Below, piece after piece: positions 49,168-60,340 of a stretch of DNA of 64,000 bases; the stretch's first letter is position 1; the number at the start of each line of letters is the position of its first letter. The translations under genes were made by a program, and so were the position numbers. A model generated the notes under the pieces. The model did no database searches. It was not told the DNA's origin and saw nothing but the letters and a program-made list of their open reading frames with translations. This DNA comes from Cochliopodium minus (Eukaryota; Discosea; Himatismenida; Cochliopodiidae), in contig JAMYWO010000130.1 in NCBI GenBank assembly GCA_024220525.1, positions 57,755-121,754 of the forward strand, given 5' to 3'.

Positions 49168-51743
49168 TTAATTATTATTAATTTTTTTCAAAAGTATATT
49201 CTTGAATTCGTTAGCATTCTGAACCATATTCATCATGGTCTTAGCCTTGTCCTGCATGCTGATCAAAATGTTGGGTCTGTTCTCGTCCTCCTCTTCGAAA
49301 ATGTCATGAGAAGCAAGCATCTTTTGCAACATCTTCTCAGCTTCGAGCAACTTATTCTTTTCTTCTTCAATCAAGTGGAGTTGATTGTGAAGTTGAGTTT
49401 GAGCTTGAATGGAATTGGTTGGTTCGAGTTTCTTACGAGTGATTTCAGGAGTGTAGTGGACCTTGTAGGTCTTGGCGGAGCTGATGAGATCCTTGGAGGC
49501 CATATTAAGAAGGGTTTGAGTGTTTTCCAAATTTCTTCTGTTTTCGCTGGTAGGAGACAATTTTGCACGAGATGCAGTGACCAATTGAACACCTAGAAAA
49601 TAAACAATTATTAAAAAATTAAAATAAAAAAAATGAGATAGAAAATAAAAATAAAAATATATTTTTATTGTTGCTTACCAAACATTTGTACCTCCTCAGA
49701 TGCAGAAACGATGTACTCCCATGATTTCTCCCCAGAAACAACTTTGTTGGCTATATCGACCAAAGTGTTGATACGATCAGCAACAGAGTGAACACAAGAA
49801 ATCAAACCGTTGACCCAAATAGCACTTTTTCTGTAAACTTGAAACTAAACGAAAAAAAAAATATTAAAAAATTTTTAAGAACAAATTTTTCTTTGAAAAA
49901 ATTCATTTTTTACTTGTCCAGTGTTTTCGCTTTGAGTTCTTTCTTTTTGTGCAAGAGAAGCGTGGTGCACAAGTTGACCAGTAATGACTGCGATCTTTTC
50001 AGTGCTTCCTAACAATTGTTCGCACACCTCAATTTGGGTTTTGGTCATGCTGTTTTTGAAGGAGATGCTGACTTGGGTTTTTGCATTGGCAATAGACAAT
50101 GCAGCCTAATCATTTCATATTGTTGATTAATTATTACAAAATTTTATTTAAAGAAATTTCATATTCAATGAATTAAGATTTTGAGAATTTTTTTTAACAA
50201 GTATAATGAAAATTTTAAAGTAAAAATGATCGATAACGCATCAATATTAATCAACATATACAAATGATAAAATGATAATTTGGATCTCATTGATCGTAAT
50301 ATAGTATCATATGTTGAGATATAAAAATTATGTGGCTTTCAATAAAAATTTTCATTAGCGATATATGATTTTTTTGTTTAAATTAAAAAGATACTTCAAA
50401 ATAGATTTTTTTTTTACCTTTTTAATTCTTTCAGCTGCTGCGAGCAATTCTTTATCAGCAATCTCTTGCAATTCAAGACCCTTATCATTATCGCTCTTCT
50501 TGAGATCATTGAAGACGGAACGAAGGTCCTTGGACAAAATGGATCTCATGTTGCCGATGAGAAGCGATGATTTATTGGAATCGGTGGGATTCATCAACAA
50601 ATCTTTGAGCAAATCATAGGAAGCCAATTTGTTGGCGAGATTCAGCAAGGTACCAGATGATTGATTGTTGGTAGTTTTTGCGACACCCTTGGCACAATCC
50701 AAGAAAGAGGCAATCTCATCAACGAGATCATCGAGCTCAGATAAGATGATATCGTTGAGATTACTCTTGGAGGCTTCCTCTAATCTCAACAAAACTTTTT
50801 CGATCGAATTTGCTCTCTTCTCCAAATCCTCCACAGAGCTGACAGTGTTGCCTTCTCCATTTCCGTTGAATTTCTCGTATTCCTTCTCGAATTTCTGCAA
50901 GATCTCCTTCATCTGGATGTTGCACAAGAGATTCATCTCTGATTCGTTATTGGAGACCAACAAGCTGTACTCTTTTTTTAATCTTTCGTTTTCCAATTTT
51001 GCCTCTTGGATTCTTTGTTGCAATGATTGAGTATTTTCTTTCAATTGACTTAAATTGTTGGTCCATTTATTGATTTGATCTGATTTTTCTTGCAAAATTT
51101 GAGAGTTTTTCAATCTTTCTTGTCTTAAAATTTCTTTGAGCTCTACGAATGTATTTGGCAATGGTTGATTAGGATCTATAGTATAAATTGGAGGAGGATT
51201 GAAAGTAGGTTGACTATTTGGTTGAGAATTGTTTGTATTTTGTGTATTATTGTTGTATGTATTGTTATTTTCTTGAGGATTGAATGATGGATTACTATTA
51301 AAATTTTGTGGAGGATTAAAAGTCGGTTGGCTTGTTGGTTGGGAATTGTTTGTATTTTGGAAATTATTTGTTGTTAAATTATTTTGGAATGTTGGTTGAT
51401 TGTTGAAATTATTATTGGGTTGCATATTTATTCTTGGATTGAAATCATCGAATCCTCCCGAATTATTGTTAAATTGAGTATTATTGTTGAATTGGGTATT
51501 ATTTGTAAATTGTGGTGTGAATGTTGGTTGGTTTGTATTAAAATTATTAGGTTGCATATTGTTAATTTGTGGAGTAAATGTTGGTTGATTGTTTCTTGGA
51601 TTGAAATCATCGAAGCCTCCTGAATTATTGTTAAATTGAGTATTATTGTTGAACTGGGTGTTTGTAAATTGATTATTATTATTCGAAAATTGAGGATTTG
51701 GAACAAGATTTCCCCCAAATACAAAATTGTTGTTATTATTCAT
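49168..51743 (-). CDS. I/LWEQ (THATCH) actin-binding protein with Asn/Gln-rich N-terminus
   Basis: Four exons: 50418-51743, 49914-50105, 49679-49844, 49168-49592 (complement); 702 residues. The first ~200 residues are N/Q/P/F-rich low complexity with repeated SGGFDDFNPR and QPTFTPQ units. A coiled coil follows (~205-290), then the HIP1/Sla2/talin-type I/LWEQ region to the end (SIANAKTQVSISF, AIWVNGLISCVHSVADRIN, QLVTASRAKLSPTSENRRN). HIP1 and Sla2 link clathrin-coated pits to F-actin, but the lipid-binding ANTH domain they carry is absent; the N-terminal NPF-like and FNP repeats could bind endocytic partners instead. Intron 1 (50106-50417) contains MITE-like copy 3. Confidence 0.88.
50206..50355 (-). 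mobile_element. MITE-like element, copy 3, with intact TIRs and TA duplication
   Basis: About 150 nt, in reverse orientation to copies 1 and 2. Terminal inverted repeats ATGAAAATTTT and AAAATTTTCAT are exact over 11 nt and flanked by TA on both sides (50204-50205 and 50356-50357). The interior matches copies 1 and 2 (TTGATTAATATTGA, TGAGATCCAAATTATCAT, TTATCGATCATTTTTAC). It lies in intron 1 of the I/LWEQ gene. Confidence 0.8.
51433..51661. repeat. Direct repeats inside the I/LWEQ gene (low-complexity coding)
   Basis: Two ~67-nt near-identical segments (about 51433-51499 and 51595-51661) encode the repeated TQFNNNTQFNNNSGGFDDFN unit. They look like a recent intragenic duplication of coding DNA. 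Confidence 0.75.
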
Positions 51744-52222
51744 TATTTATTTTCTCTTTCTTCCTTTAATCTTGAAAGTAAATTTTTTATTAATTTGGTT
51801 GTTATTTTTTGAATATAAATTTTTTTTTATTTTAAATATTTTATTGGGTGAATTTTGTATTTTGAATAAGAAATAGGGATCTTAAATTCTGAGTTGAGTA
51901 TTTGAATGCAATAATCTAAAAATTCATTCATTTAAAATCCAAATTATTAATAAAAAGAACATTCAAATACTAACAAAAAAATGAAAGCCCAATGAAAAGG
52001 GATTTGGAGAATATATGATATACTCTTTTATCTCATTTAACCAATATTTATTAAAAATTTTTCTCTGATAAATTTTATTTAATTTCACTGATTATATGAA
52101 GTAACAAAGAATTGTCCTCTGGGGAATGAAGCTGTAAGATTGATCCATAGTATTAAATCAAAATAGATCTTGTATTTTATTCATTTTTAAAATATGAACA
52201 TGAATATATTTGTCTAATTTGA
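51744..52222. other. Spacer between I/LWEQ start and SOSS-B stop, with a 12-bp inverted repeat
   Basis: 479 nt, AT-rich. It holds a 12-bp inverted repeat AGTATTTGAATG (51897-51908) and CATTCAAATACT (51960-51971). No exon is visible. It includes the 5' region of the I/LWEQ gene and the 3' region of SOSS-B. Confidence 0.45.
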
Positions 52223-52624
52223 TTAATTTTTTGATTTATGTTTTGGGTTCTTGTTTTTGAATTCTTGATCACTCCAAATCTTTTCATTCCAATTTGGTTT
52301 TTCATTGAATAAGTAACAAAATTGCCCCAATCTTTCCAATTTCGATTTAGAACCACAAAATAGAGTCATAAAACCATTTCCATCCAAATTTGTATACCCA
52401 TTCGTCAATCTTAATATATCACCACTATTCAAATTATCACAGATTACATTAGAAAACCATATACATATGGTAATACTCCCTGAAATATCAGCAATTATTG
52501 TTTGGTACAATTGTGAATCCTTTTTTTTGATTGTCTGTCCTTTTTCCAGAATGATGAAAGTGATAGTTATTCCTTTCATGTTTGGCTTGAGATCTTCTAT
52601 CTTTCTTTCAACAAATTTCTTCAT
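52223..52624 (-). CDS. NABP2: SOSS complex subunit B-like single-stranded DNA-binding protein
   Basis: Single exon, 133 residues. The OB-fold reads IEDLKPNMKGITITFIILEK, KDSQLYQTIIADISGSITIC, then SGDILRLTNGYTNLDGNGFM and KLERLGQFCYLFNEKPNW, which matches hSSB1/NABP in order and length of the core. NABP proteins coat ssDNA at damage sites as part of the SOSS complex with INTS3. The acidic or Gly-rich tail of animal proteins is replaced by a short basic tail (KNKNPKHKSKN). The start codon is only 59 nt from that of the divergent ERI1-like gene. It is one of only two intronless genes here. Confidence 0.9.
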   Translation of the reverse strand: MKKFVERKIEDLKPNMKGITITFIILEKGQTIKKKDSQLYQTIIADISGSITICIWFSNVICDNLNSGDILRLTNGYTNLDGNGFMTLFCGSKSKLERLGQFCYLFNEKPNWNEKIWSDQEFKNKNPKHKSKN

Positions 52625-52683
52625 TTAAAGATTTATCAGGAGGATTTTAATTTTTATATTTCTCTCAACTTTTTAAAAAAAAA
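52625..52683. promoter_or_regulatory. Compact bidirectional promoter between SOSS-B and ERI1-like genes
   Basis: Only 59 nt separate the two divergent ATGs. The sequence contains an AGGAGGATTTTAATT stretch and a CTTTTTAAAAAAAAA tract before the plus-strand ATG. Both 5' leaders must be very short or overlap. Confidence 0.5.
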
Positions 52684-54433
52684 ATGGAAGAAAAATTGGA
52701 TTATTTATTGATTCTAGATTTTGAAGCCTCTTGTGATGATGATGAGAAATTTATGAATGAGATCATTGAATTTCCAACTTGTAATTTTTTTGTTATTTGA
52801 CGAATTAAATTATTATTGTAATCTAGTGGTTTATTCGATCGAAAAAAAAGAAGTGATGTAAAATGCTCATGAATTCAACAACATTACTTTTAAATAATAT
52901 TAAATTCAAGAAAAATATTCCACAAATACGTCCAACCAACAATAAACAAAGAATTAACAAAATTTTGCAAAGAATTGACTGCAATAAAACAAGAATGGGT
53001 GGATGAGGGAAAGGGATTGAAAGAAACATTGGATTCATTCCAAGAATTCTTGATAGAGAACAAATTAATCACGAATGATGGCCAAACATACGAAAAAGAA
53101 TCAAAATTTGCATTTTTAACTTGTGGAGGTAAATAAAAAAAAAAACTCATTTTTAATTTTATAAAATTTAAATTTAATTTAATAATAAATTTTATTAATA
53201 AATTTTATAGATTGGGACTTAAATATAATGCTCCAATCTCAGTGCAAAAGAGAAAAGATTACTGTTCCCTGGTACTTTAAGAGGTGGGTAAATATAAAAC
53301 ACGTGTTCGAAAACATTTTTAAGAAAGAATCATTCGGAATGAAAAACATGGTAGATCAATTAATTTTTTAAGCTTTTTTTTTATTTGATTAAATAGCTTG
53401 AGGTTCTTGAATTAAATTTGGATGGTATACTCTTATTTTTTCTTTAATCAAATTTTGTGATTTTTTTCTTACTAGGACATCACCACTCTGGGATAGACGA
53501 TTGCAAAAATATATCAAAAATAGGTTTTTTTATTTTTTATTTTATTTTATTTTATTATTATTTCATTTTATTTTTATTATTTTTTTTCATCATTTTTATA
53601 AGTCACAAAAATTTTGTCACTTGGTCACCAAATCAAGCCCACTCTAGACCTCAATCAAAGTCCTGTCGAGGTATATTTCAAAAACATGAGCTATGTAGAA
53701 GTGAACCCCGAGAAATATCCAAAAGCTACTTCTTCTTTCAAAATTTTTATTGGAGGAAAACCCTCGAAGCCTGTCACTGAAAAAATAAAATCTGAAAATT
53801 GTTTTGATTGCATAGTTACTTCACTGAAAAATGGTATTTTTTTTTTTTTTTTCATTTTTTTTATTATTTGTTATTTAATTTCTATTTTTGCTTTTATTTT
53901 TTTTATTATTTGTTATTTAATTTTTATTATTTGTTATTTAATACTTTTTTTATTCAAAGGAAAAGAAGAAGGAATCAACAAATTCTCTAATATGATTTCC
54001 AGCTTGAAAATAACTTGGGTGCACTTGCCTCTAGGCTTCAAAAGTCCATACGTTTTGGGTTAAATTTAAAAAAATAACAATAATAATTTCTAATTTATTT
54101 TTGATTTATTTTTGATTTATTTTTAGTTTATTTTTAGTTTATTATTAATTTATTTTAAATTATATTAAAGGGAATGAAGAAGAAAGTTTTTTTCAATCAC
54201 TAAACAAACTCCGTGATTTCAAATCTGGATCTAGAATTCTCTTCCATTGTAATGGCCATGACAGATCTTTCATTTCTGTGTACTTCTTCGCCCGATCAGC
54301 TTTGGGTTTTGACGAGGAGTCCTCTTGGGGTTTATGTGAGCAGCTAAATTGGAAAATCTTCAAAAAACTCGATCCTAATTTCAAATTATTTGCTGAATCT
54401 TTTGTCAAAAAGTTTTTTGAAAAAAAGTTTTGA
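52684..54433 (+). CDS. ERI1-type 3'-5' exoribonuclease fused to a dual-specificity-phosphatase-like domain
   Basis: Nine exons: 52684-52780, 52827-52857, 52911-53128, 53211-53350, 53397-53424, 53476-53523, 53603-53833, 53960-54058, 54171-54433; 384 residues. The DEDDh nuclease spans ~1-190: LILDFEASC (D, E), FHKYVQPTINKELTKFCKEL, LTCGDWDLN (D), HHHSGIDDCKNISKI (H, D). ERI1 trims histone mRNA, 5.8S rRNA and small RNAs. Exon 7 runs from the nuclease end (VTKILSLGHQIKPTL) straight into a second fold: IFIGGKPSKPVTEKI, CIVTSLKNG, WVHLPLGF, RILFHCNGHDRS. This looks like a DSP domain, but the loop is HCX4R, one residue shorter than HCX5R, so catalysis is doubtful. Confidence 0.85.
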
Positions 54434-54574
54434 ACTTTAATTTTTTCAAATTCAATTTTATATTAAATTAATTAAACTCTTCATTTGCTAGATCAATGAC
54501 AACATATAATGAATTTTCATTTCAATATGATCATTATTTGATTGGAGAAAATTGTTTTTAATGTATATAATTCT

Positions 54575-55004
54575 TTAATTTTTTTCATCATCTTCTTTGA
54601 TGATTGGGGAATAGAGTTGATATTGCTTTTCTTTCCATTGAACTTCCTTATTGGTGATATATTCCTAAAATATGAAATTATAAAGAAAATTTAGGCTCAA
54701 ATTGCATTGAGGTATATATGAGGCGTACCTTTTTGATTTTTTTACATTGCCAAAAATTTTTTATAAACTTATAGCAATAATTTGTGAGAGATACTTCAAA
54801 TGAGATGCATTTATCCAATCTTATTTCCTGCTCCAAACATTCACCACGGATAAATTCATCCATTTTGGATCTCTCTTCTCCCAAAATCAATTCCAATCTT
54901 TGTTGATATTGCTTCTTTGTCAATCTGATTTTTTCAAAATCCCATAGATTTCTGTTATAAATGTCAGAATCAAATACGAATTCATTATCTTCTCTATTCT
55001 CCAT
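54575..55004 (-). CDS. Twin CX9C (CHCH) protein, probably mitochondrial
   Basis: Two exons, 54729-55004 and 54575-54664 (complement), 121 residues. The motif pair is CLEQEIRLDKC (CX9C) and CYKFIKNFWQC (CX9C), separated by 11 residues, as in the small proteins oxidised by Mia40 in the mitochondrial intermembrane space. Both ends are charged. It could be a complex I accessory subunit such as NDUFB7, but length and spacing do not decide this. If so, the organism has an intermembrane-space import system. Confidence 0.75.
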
Positions 55005-55107
55005 TGATTAAGGATCCAATTTTTTTTATATTTTCTTATCAAGATGATTAAAATTTTGTTTTGAAAGAAATATTTAATTATTTAACAAACTAAAAAAGAG
55101 AAATCAA

Positions 55108-57539
55108 TTAATTGATTTTATTCAATGCTTTTTCTTGGGTGGTGGGTCTAAGTTTCTTTGTTGGACTAAAATTATAATCTTCTTGAAAGAACTGGAGTTT
55201 CCTCTTATGGTCGTAGATGCGAGACAACAAAGACTTCATATACAGGAACTCCTCTTTAAAAAGTCTAACCCTCTCTTTAAAATCACTGATACCAGAAGTA
55301 AAAAAGTTTTTCTTTGTTAAAATGAGAACAGCCTTGGAATTACTATTTCTGATAGAAAAGTTACAGTATGATGAAAATTTTCTACCCTCTTTTTGGGCCT
55401 GATCAATATTACCAAAACCTGCAAATGCAGCTTCTTTGAGATCACACTTGAAAAACTCAGAGTAATGAGGGTCATCAGTTTCGACATAAGGCATTCGGTA
55501 GTCGGGTAGTGGCTCTTTTTCTTGGAGAAACTTTATGAGACAGGTGATCCTATATTCTACTAGTTTTTGAAAATGAACTTCAAAATTTTGTTCTGGAGGC
55601 AAGAGGGACTCGATTTTGGGGATCAACCCTGAAATATTATCATTTGTGGCTTTTTCGTAGAACTTTAGCATAGCTTTGGTTTTGCAGTCTTCGGATCCAT
55701 GTTTGAGAATTAGAGGTATATAAATTGCTATTTCATCTTTGGAGCATTCTAGTGATAATCTCTCAATTAACTCGAATTTTTTCTAAAAGAAAATTGAAAT
55801 TGAATTAAATATTACTCTTTAATAAAAAAATGAAATTAAATTTACTTCTTTTAAGTTTTCAAAAAAAAAGTTTTGATATTCAGTATCGCTCCTCTTCAAC
55901 AAGTCACAAAAAATGTTGATGGAGAAATTCCAATCAAAATTTTGCACAATACTAAAGAAAAAATATTTTGCTACAACATGTCCAGAGCATTTTTGAATGA
56001 AAAGGGAGATGTGATTCGATTTTACACTGCATAATAATTCGAAATATTCAATAATGAGCTGAAAAGTTTGGTTGTTGATGGAACTTTTAAATTTTTTAAA
56101 AATTTTTGCAATTTAAAATTAAAATAAATAATTTACAAGTCGTGATCGATGTAGGGAATATTTTGAACAATAGAAAAACTCTCCTCTTCCAAGAAACATG
56201 AGTTTTCTTCTTTATTAACTTCTAAAAAAAGGTAGATTCCCAAAACGAACTGAGAATGAATTATTGAAATGATCGAGGGTTCTCGAGGACGAAACACCAA
56301 AAAGGGTTTTATCATAAATTTGTTTGTGTTATTTTCATCAAGGCTAACCTTAGTTCCCCACTCATTATTTTCTTTGTCTAAAATGATATTTTTTTTGAAA
56401 AGTTTGGTAAAAGGGAGATGCTTTCCCGAAAGGTCATACCACACAAAGTTTTTGGACTTTATAACTTGATCTTTTAGGTTTGATATTTCCTCCCTATATA
56501 CTATGAAGAGATCGAGAGGAGTGAAGGATTTCGCTCCAATTAGTATGTCAACGGCTCTAAGATCTTTTTTGTTAAAACACTTGATTCCCTCTCTTTCTAA
56601 TCTATTGGGATCATATCCTTCGGATAGTTGGTAGGCTAATAGCTCGGGAGTTTTATGCTTTTTCCAAAAATTGAACAATTTTTCTTTAATTTTGGGATCA
56701 AAACAATACAAAGCCGAATCTTTTTCTAAGTTATACAGCAAAGCTATTTTATATCCTTCTTTCAAGCTATTGTAATGAAATCCACTCAAGTTAGAGTAAT
56801 TATGTGCCACAAAGTAACATTCGTATTCGTTCTGGTGAATGTCTTTCCCAAACTTTATTGTTACATCTTTTTTGTAGTTTGATGATATTGTCAAATCTCC
56901 TCCCTCAAACACGCTCGGCAGTTGAATAATCAGAGTCCCATATTTTTCTTTGGAAAAAATTTCAATAAAATTTCATAAACTTTTAATTAAAAAAAAATTT
57001 GATTGGAAATATTTCGGTTCTTTGTTGGGAATTTTGTTTTAAAGCCCCAATATGTTTTAATAATATGTTTTCATTTTTAACTTTAATTAATTTAAGGCAA
57101 AAATATTACTTGATTCATCTTTTCTGTGCATCATAAATTGACCTTTCTCCAACAACAATAATTTTATCAATTTGGCTTTAATATTTCTTTTTTTTGCGGT
57201 AACTATTTCCTCAGCAATTTTTTCAATCAATTGAGGTAATCCAATTCCCCATCTATCATTTTGAAACGTGATAAATTCTGGATCTAATTCCCAAGAGCTA
57301 TTGGGACCATCCAATTGATTTTTCGTGCATTTCACTTTAATTTCATCAAAAGTCTTTTTGTTAATTGGGAGGTTAATCTTTCCTATTTCTTTGATATATA
57401 GGCCTGGATTAGATGGGAGGTAATCATATGCACATCCTTGAACCAGATTGAATTCCTCATAGTTTTCGAAAATCTCCAACATTCCCTTTTTCAAATCATC
57501 TAAATGTTCATCAACCAAATCTAAGGTTATTGGTTTCAT
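55108..57539 (-). CDS. Large 2OG-Fe(II) oxygenase-like protein of the fungal/protist P4H-like family
   Basis: Four exons: 57110-57539, 56137-56947, 55846-56083, 55108-55782 (complement); 717 residues. The double-stranded beta-helix core resembles a family common in fungi: LLLEKGQFMMHRKDESS, YGTLIIQLPSVFEGGDL, ECYFVAHNYSN, FHYNSLKEGYKIALLYNL. The usual HxD reads HRKD (spacing off by one), and the usual Arg after the distal His is Lys, so activity is uncertain. The ~350 C-terminal residues are helical and unrecognised. It diverges from the Sel1-repeat gene across a 458-nt spacer. Confidence 0.8.
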
Positions 57540-57997
57540 TTTAATTAAATAATTTTTTTTTCTTAATTTTTTTATTTAATTATTTTTTTATATTTAATTA
57601 TATTTGAAAATTCGATTTTTCAAAACTTTTTGGTAATTTTTTTGACATTGTTTTGATTCAAAACGTTCATTGTAAAATTATCAAAATTAAATCGGCTAAA
57701 ATTATTATTTAATTAATTTTTATTTTTTGATTAATTTCCTTCATTTTACTTTTAATTTTATATTTATTTGAGATGTAGTAATAATATAATTAATGAAAGT
57801 GGATTATTCCATCCTGGTTGTAATAAAGAAAATTCCTTTTAGAATTCAAGTTTTTTTTCCGCTAAAAACAAGGTAATAAATCACATTAATATTTGAACAA
57901 CTTCAATTATTTTTGATGGTAAGTTTGAACTTCTTGAAATTGTGTTTTTATTAAGATTGGATTCAAATTTATTTATTTTAATCATTAAAAAAAAAAA
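57540..57997. promoter_or_regulatory. Bidirectional 5' region between 2OG-like and Sel1 genes
   Basis: 458 nt between divergent ATGs, AT-rich, with an A-tract just before each ATG. I see no other feature. Confidence 0.4.
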
Positions 57998-59912
57998 ATG
58001 TCAAAGGTAAATATATTCTTTCATACCGATTGGGAAAAATTTATCTTTATCAAAGAATAATATTATCTCATCTTGAATTAAATTATTTATATAATCCAAT
58101 TTCAAAGTCCTATATTCCAATCCATCTCAAAATTTTTTATATATAAATTGAAAAGGAAGAGGGAGCGAAGAAATATTATTTGAAGAATAAATTTGGAAAA
58201 GATCAGTTTTTGATAATCCATCCGATCAATCAAAAGATGATCTGCAGATGCCAGAATATCATGATCGATTCCAAAGTATGTTGGATATGCCACACCTTTT
58301 TCTGCGAGAGATGTCACCAAGGAGAAAACAAATGTCCTGAATGCAGTGAAGAGTTAGAAGAGAACAAAAAATCGAAATTTTTGATCGGAATATTAAAAGT
58401 CGAGTGTGGAATATGCGGAGAAATAATAAATGCAAACGAAATCGAAAAACATCCCCATAATGAAGAAGGACACAATTTTGAATGTGGAGCATGTGGGTTG
58501 AAAGAAAAAAGAAAAAGTTTGATGTTGGCTCATCAAGAAGAGTGTTTTCGTTTTTTCTTCAAAAACTTGAAGTTTCATTGGGACAAATATATTTTGAGTA
58601 TGGAAAATGATAGTGTCAAAAAAATAATTCAAACAAAAAAATTGTTTGAAATAAAAATAGAGAGGTTTATTCAAACTTTCGAAAGTAAAAGAAATATGTT
58701 GGGTATTTCGGTAGATGGGGTGATAAATGAAAAGTATGAGGCTTTGTGGAATGAAAATTCTTTTTTGAAATATTTATTCGGAAAAAGAATATTGGGTAAA
58801 TTTTTTAAATTTTTTTTTGAATTTTTACAAATTTTTCAATCTTTTTTTTTTTTTTCTTAGAGAAGATTGTGTTGTGTTTTAATATCATATTTGAAATCCT
58901 GCCCAAAAATGTTGAAAAGGCAAAACAAATTTGCATTGAATGCTGCAGGGGAGAGAGCATACTAGGAAGAGGGATGTTACATTACTTTGGATGGGGAAAC
59001 GATAGAACTAAGAATCCCAAAAAGTCATTTGAAATATTTTCCCAACAAGTTGAGAGTGACAAAAATTTTCTTAGCGAAGAAACTGTTTTTTGTCTCTTTT
59101 TTATGGGGATACAATATCAAAGAGGAGATTATGTTCGAAAAAATGTTGAAAAAGCAATTGAAATTTACACTAAAGGTGCTGAATTGTATCATTCTCATTC
59201 TATATTTCTTTTGGGGAACATTTATGACAATGGTTCGAAACCAAATGTTGAAAAAGCAATCCAACTTTATGAGAAAGCAATTGAATTCGAGCATCCTCAT
59301 GCGATGTATAATCTTGCAATCATTTACAAAACTGGGAAGCATGGTGTCAAAAAAAGCATTGAAAAAGCGATAAAACTATATGAGAAAGCCGCTGATTTGA
59401 ACAACTCCTGGTCTATTTATTCGCTTGCTTTAATTTATGAGAATGGAGAACATAGTGTTAAACCAAATGTTGAAAAAGCAATTCAACTCTACGAAAAAGC
59501 AGTTGAATTGAAACATCCCAAGGCCATGTATAACCTTGCTTTAATTTACGAACAAGGCAAATACGGGGTGCGGAAAAACGTTGAAAAAGCAATTCAATTA
59601 CATCAAAAAGCTTATTTACTTAAACACACAGGTGCCATGAATAGTCTTGCTTTGATTTATGAAGAAGGCAAATATGGTGTCGAAAAAAATTTTGCAAAGG
59701 CAATACAATTGTATGGGGAGGCCGTTGAGTTGGGAGATTCTTACGGAATCCATAATCTTGCCTTAATTTTCGAAGAAGGCAAACATGGTGTCAAAAAAGA
59801 TCTCGAAAAGGCTATCCATCTTTATAAGAAATCTTCTGATTTGGGAAACAAAGAATCCTCAAAAAAATATGAACAACTCACCAGGATTAAATTTAAACCA
59901 AAAAGAAATTAA
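57998..59912 (+). CDS. RING/TRAF-type zinc-finger protein with Sel1 repeats
   Basis: Three exons: 57998-58006 (9 nt: Met-Ser-Lys), 58156-58795, 58861-59912; 566 residues. The N-terminal zinc region has ICRCQN, CWICHTFFCERCHQGENKCPEC and then CGICGEIINANEIEKH, CGACG, HQEEC, as in RING plus TRAF-type fingers. A helical linker is followed by about seven Sel1-like repeats with the pattern NVEKAIQLYEKA, AMYNLALIYE and GKYGV. RING-Sel1 proteins are likely ubiquitin ligases with a protein-binding solenoid. The first exon was chosen because ATG TCA AAG|GTAAAT joins in phase to GAAGAGGG at 58156; no other ATG precedes the zinc region in frame. Confidence 0.87.
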
Positions 59913-60340
59913 AATTATTAAATTATTTTTTTCAAAATTTCTTTTTTGAATTTTCTTTCATTTGCTTCAAAGATACTTTTTTTTTTGTCATTTCCAATGA
60001 GAGGAGACATTTAGTAATTTATCGTGATTGGTGATACATCTTTCTCACGAAAAACCTCAAAAATTGAAGTATTCAATTTCTTTTTGTTCAAATTCAACAA
60101 AGCATTAACACCTCAGTTGTTGAAACTGTTAAATAAGTTAACAAACTGTTCTCACTTTTTTTCAGCTTGAACATCACCTAAGTAAAACCTAAGAAAGATT
60201 TTTGTAACAGTCATAATCTGGAAGAGACCTTTCTAAAGAAATATTGTTCAAAAGAAAGTCCTGGAGTAATCTTCTTCTCTAACTTTTAAATATTACAAAT
60301 TGCAAATACAAAATATCGTTTTAAAAAAAAAATAAAAAAA
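59913..60340. other. Spacer between Sel1 and small zinc-ribbon genes
   Basis: 428 nt, somewhat less AT-rich than other spacers. It holds a short inverted repeat TCGTGA/TCACGA around 60020-60050. I looked for an RNA gene and could not support one. Confidence 0.35.
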
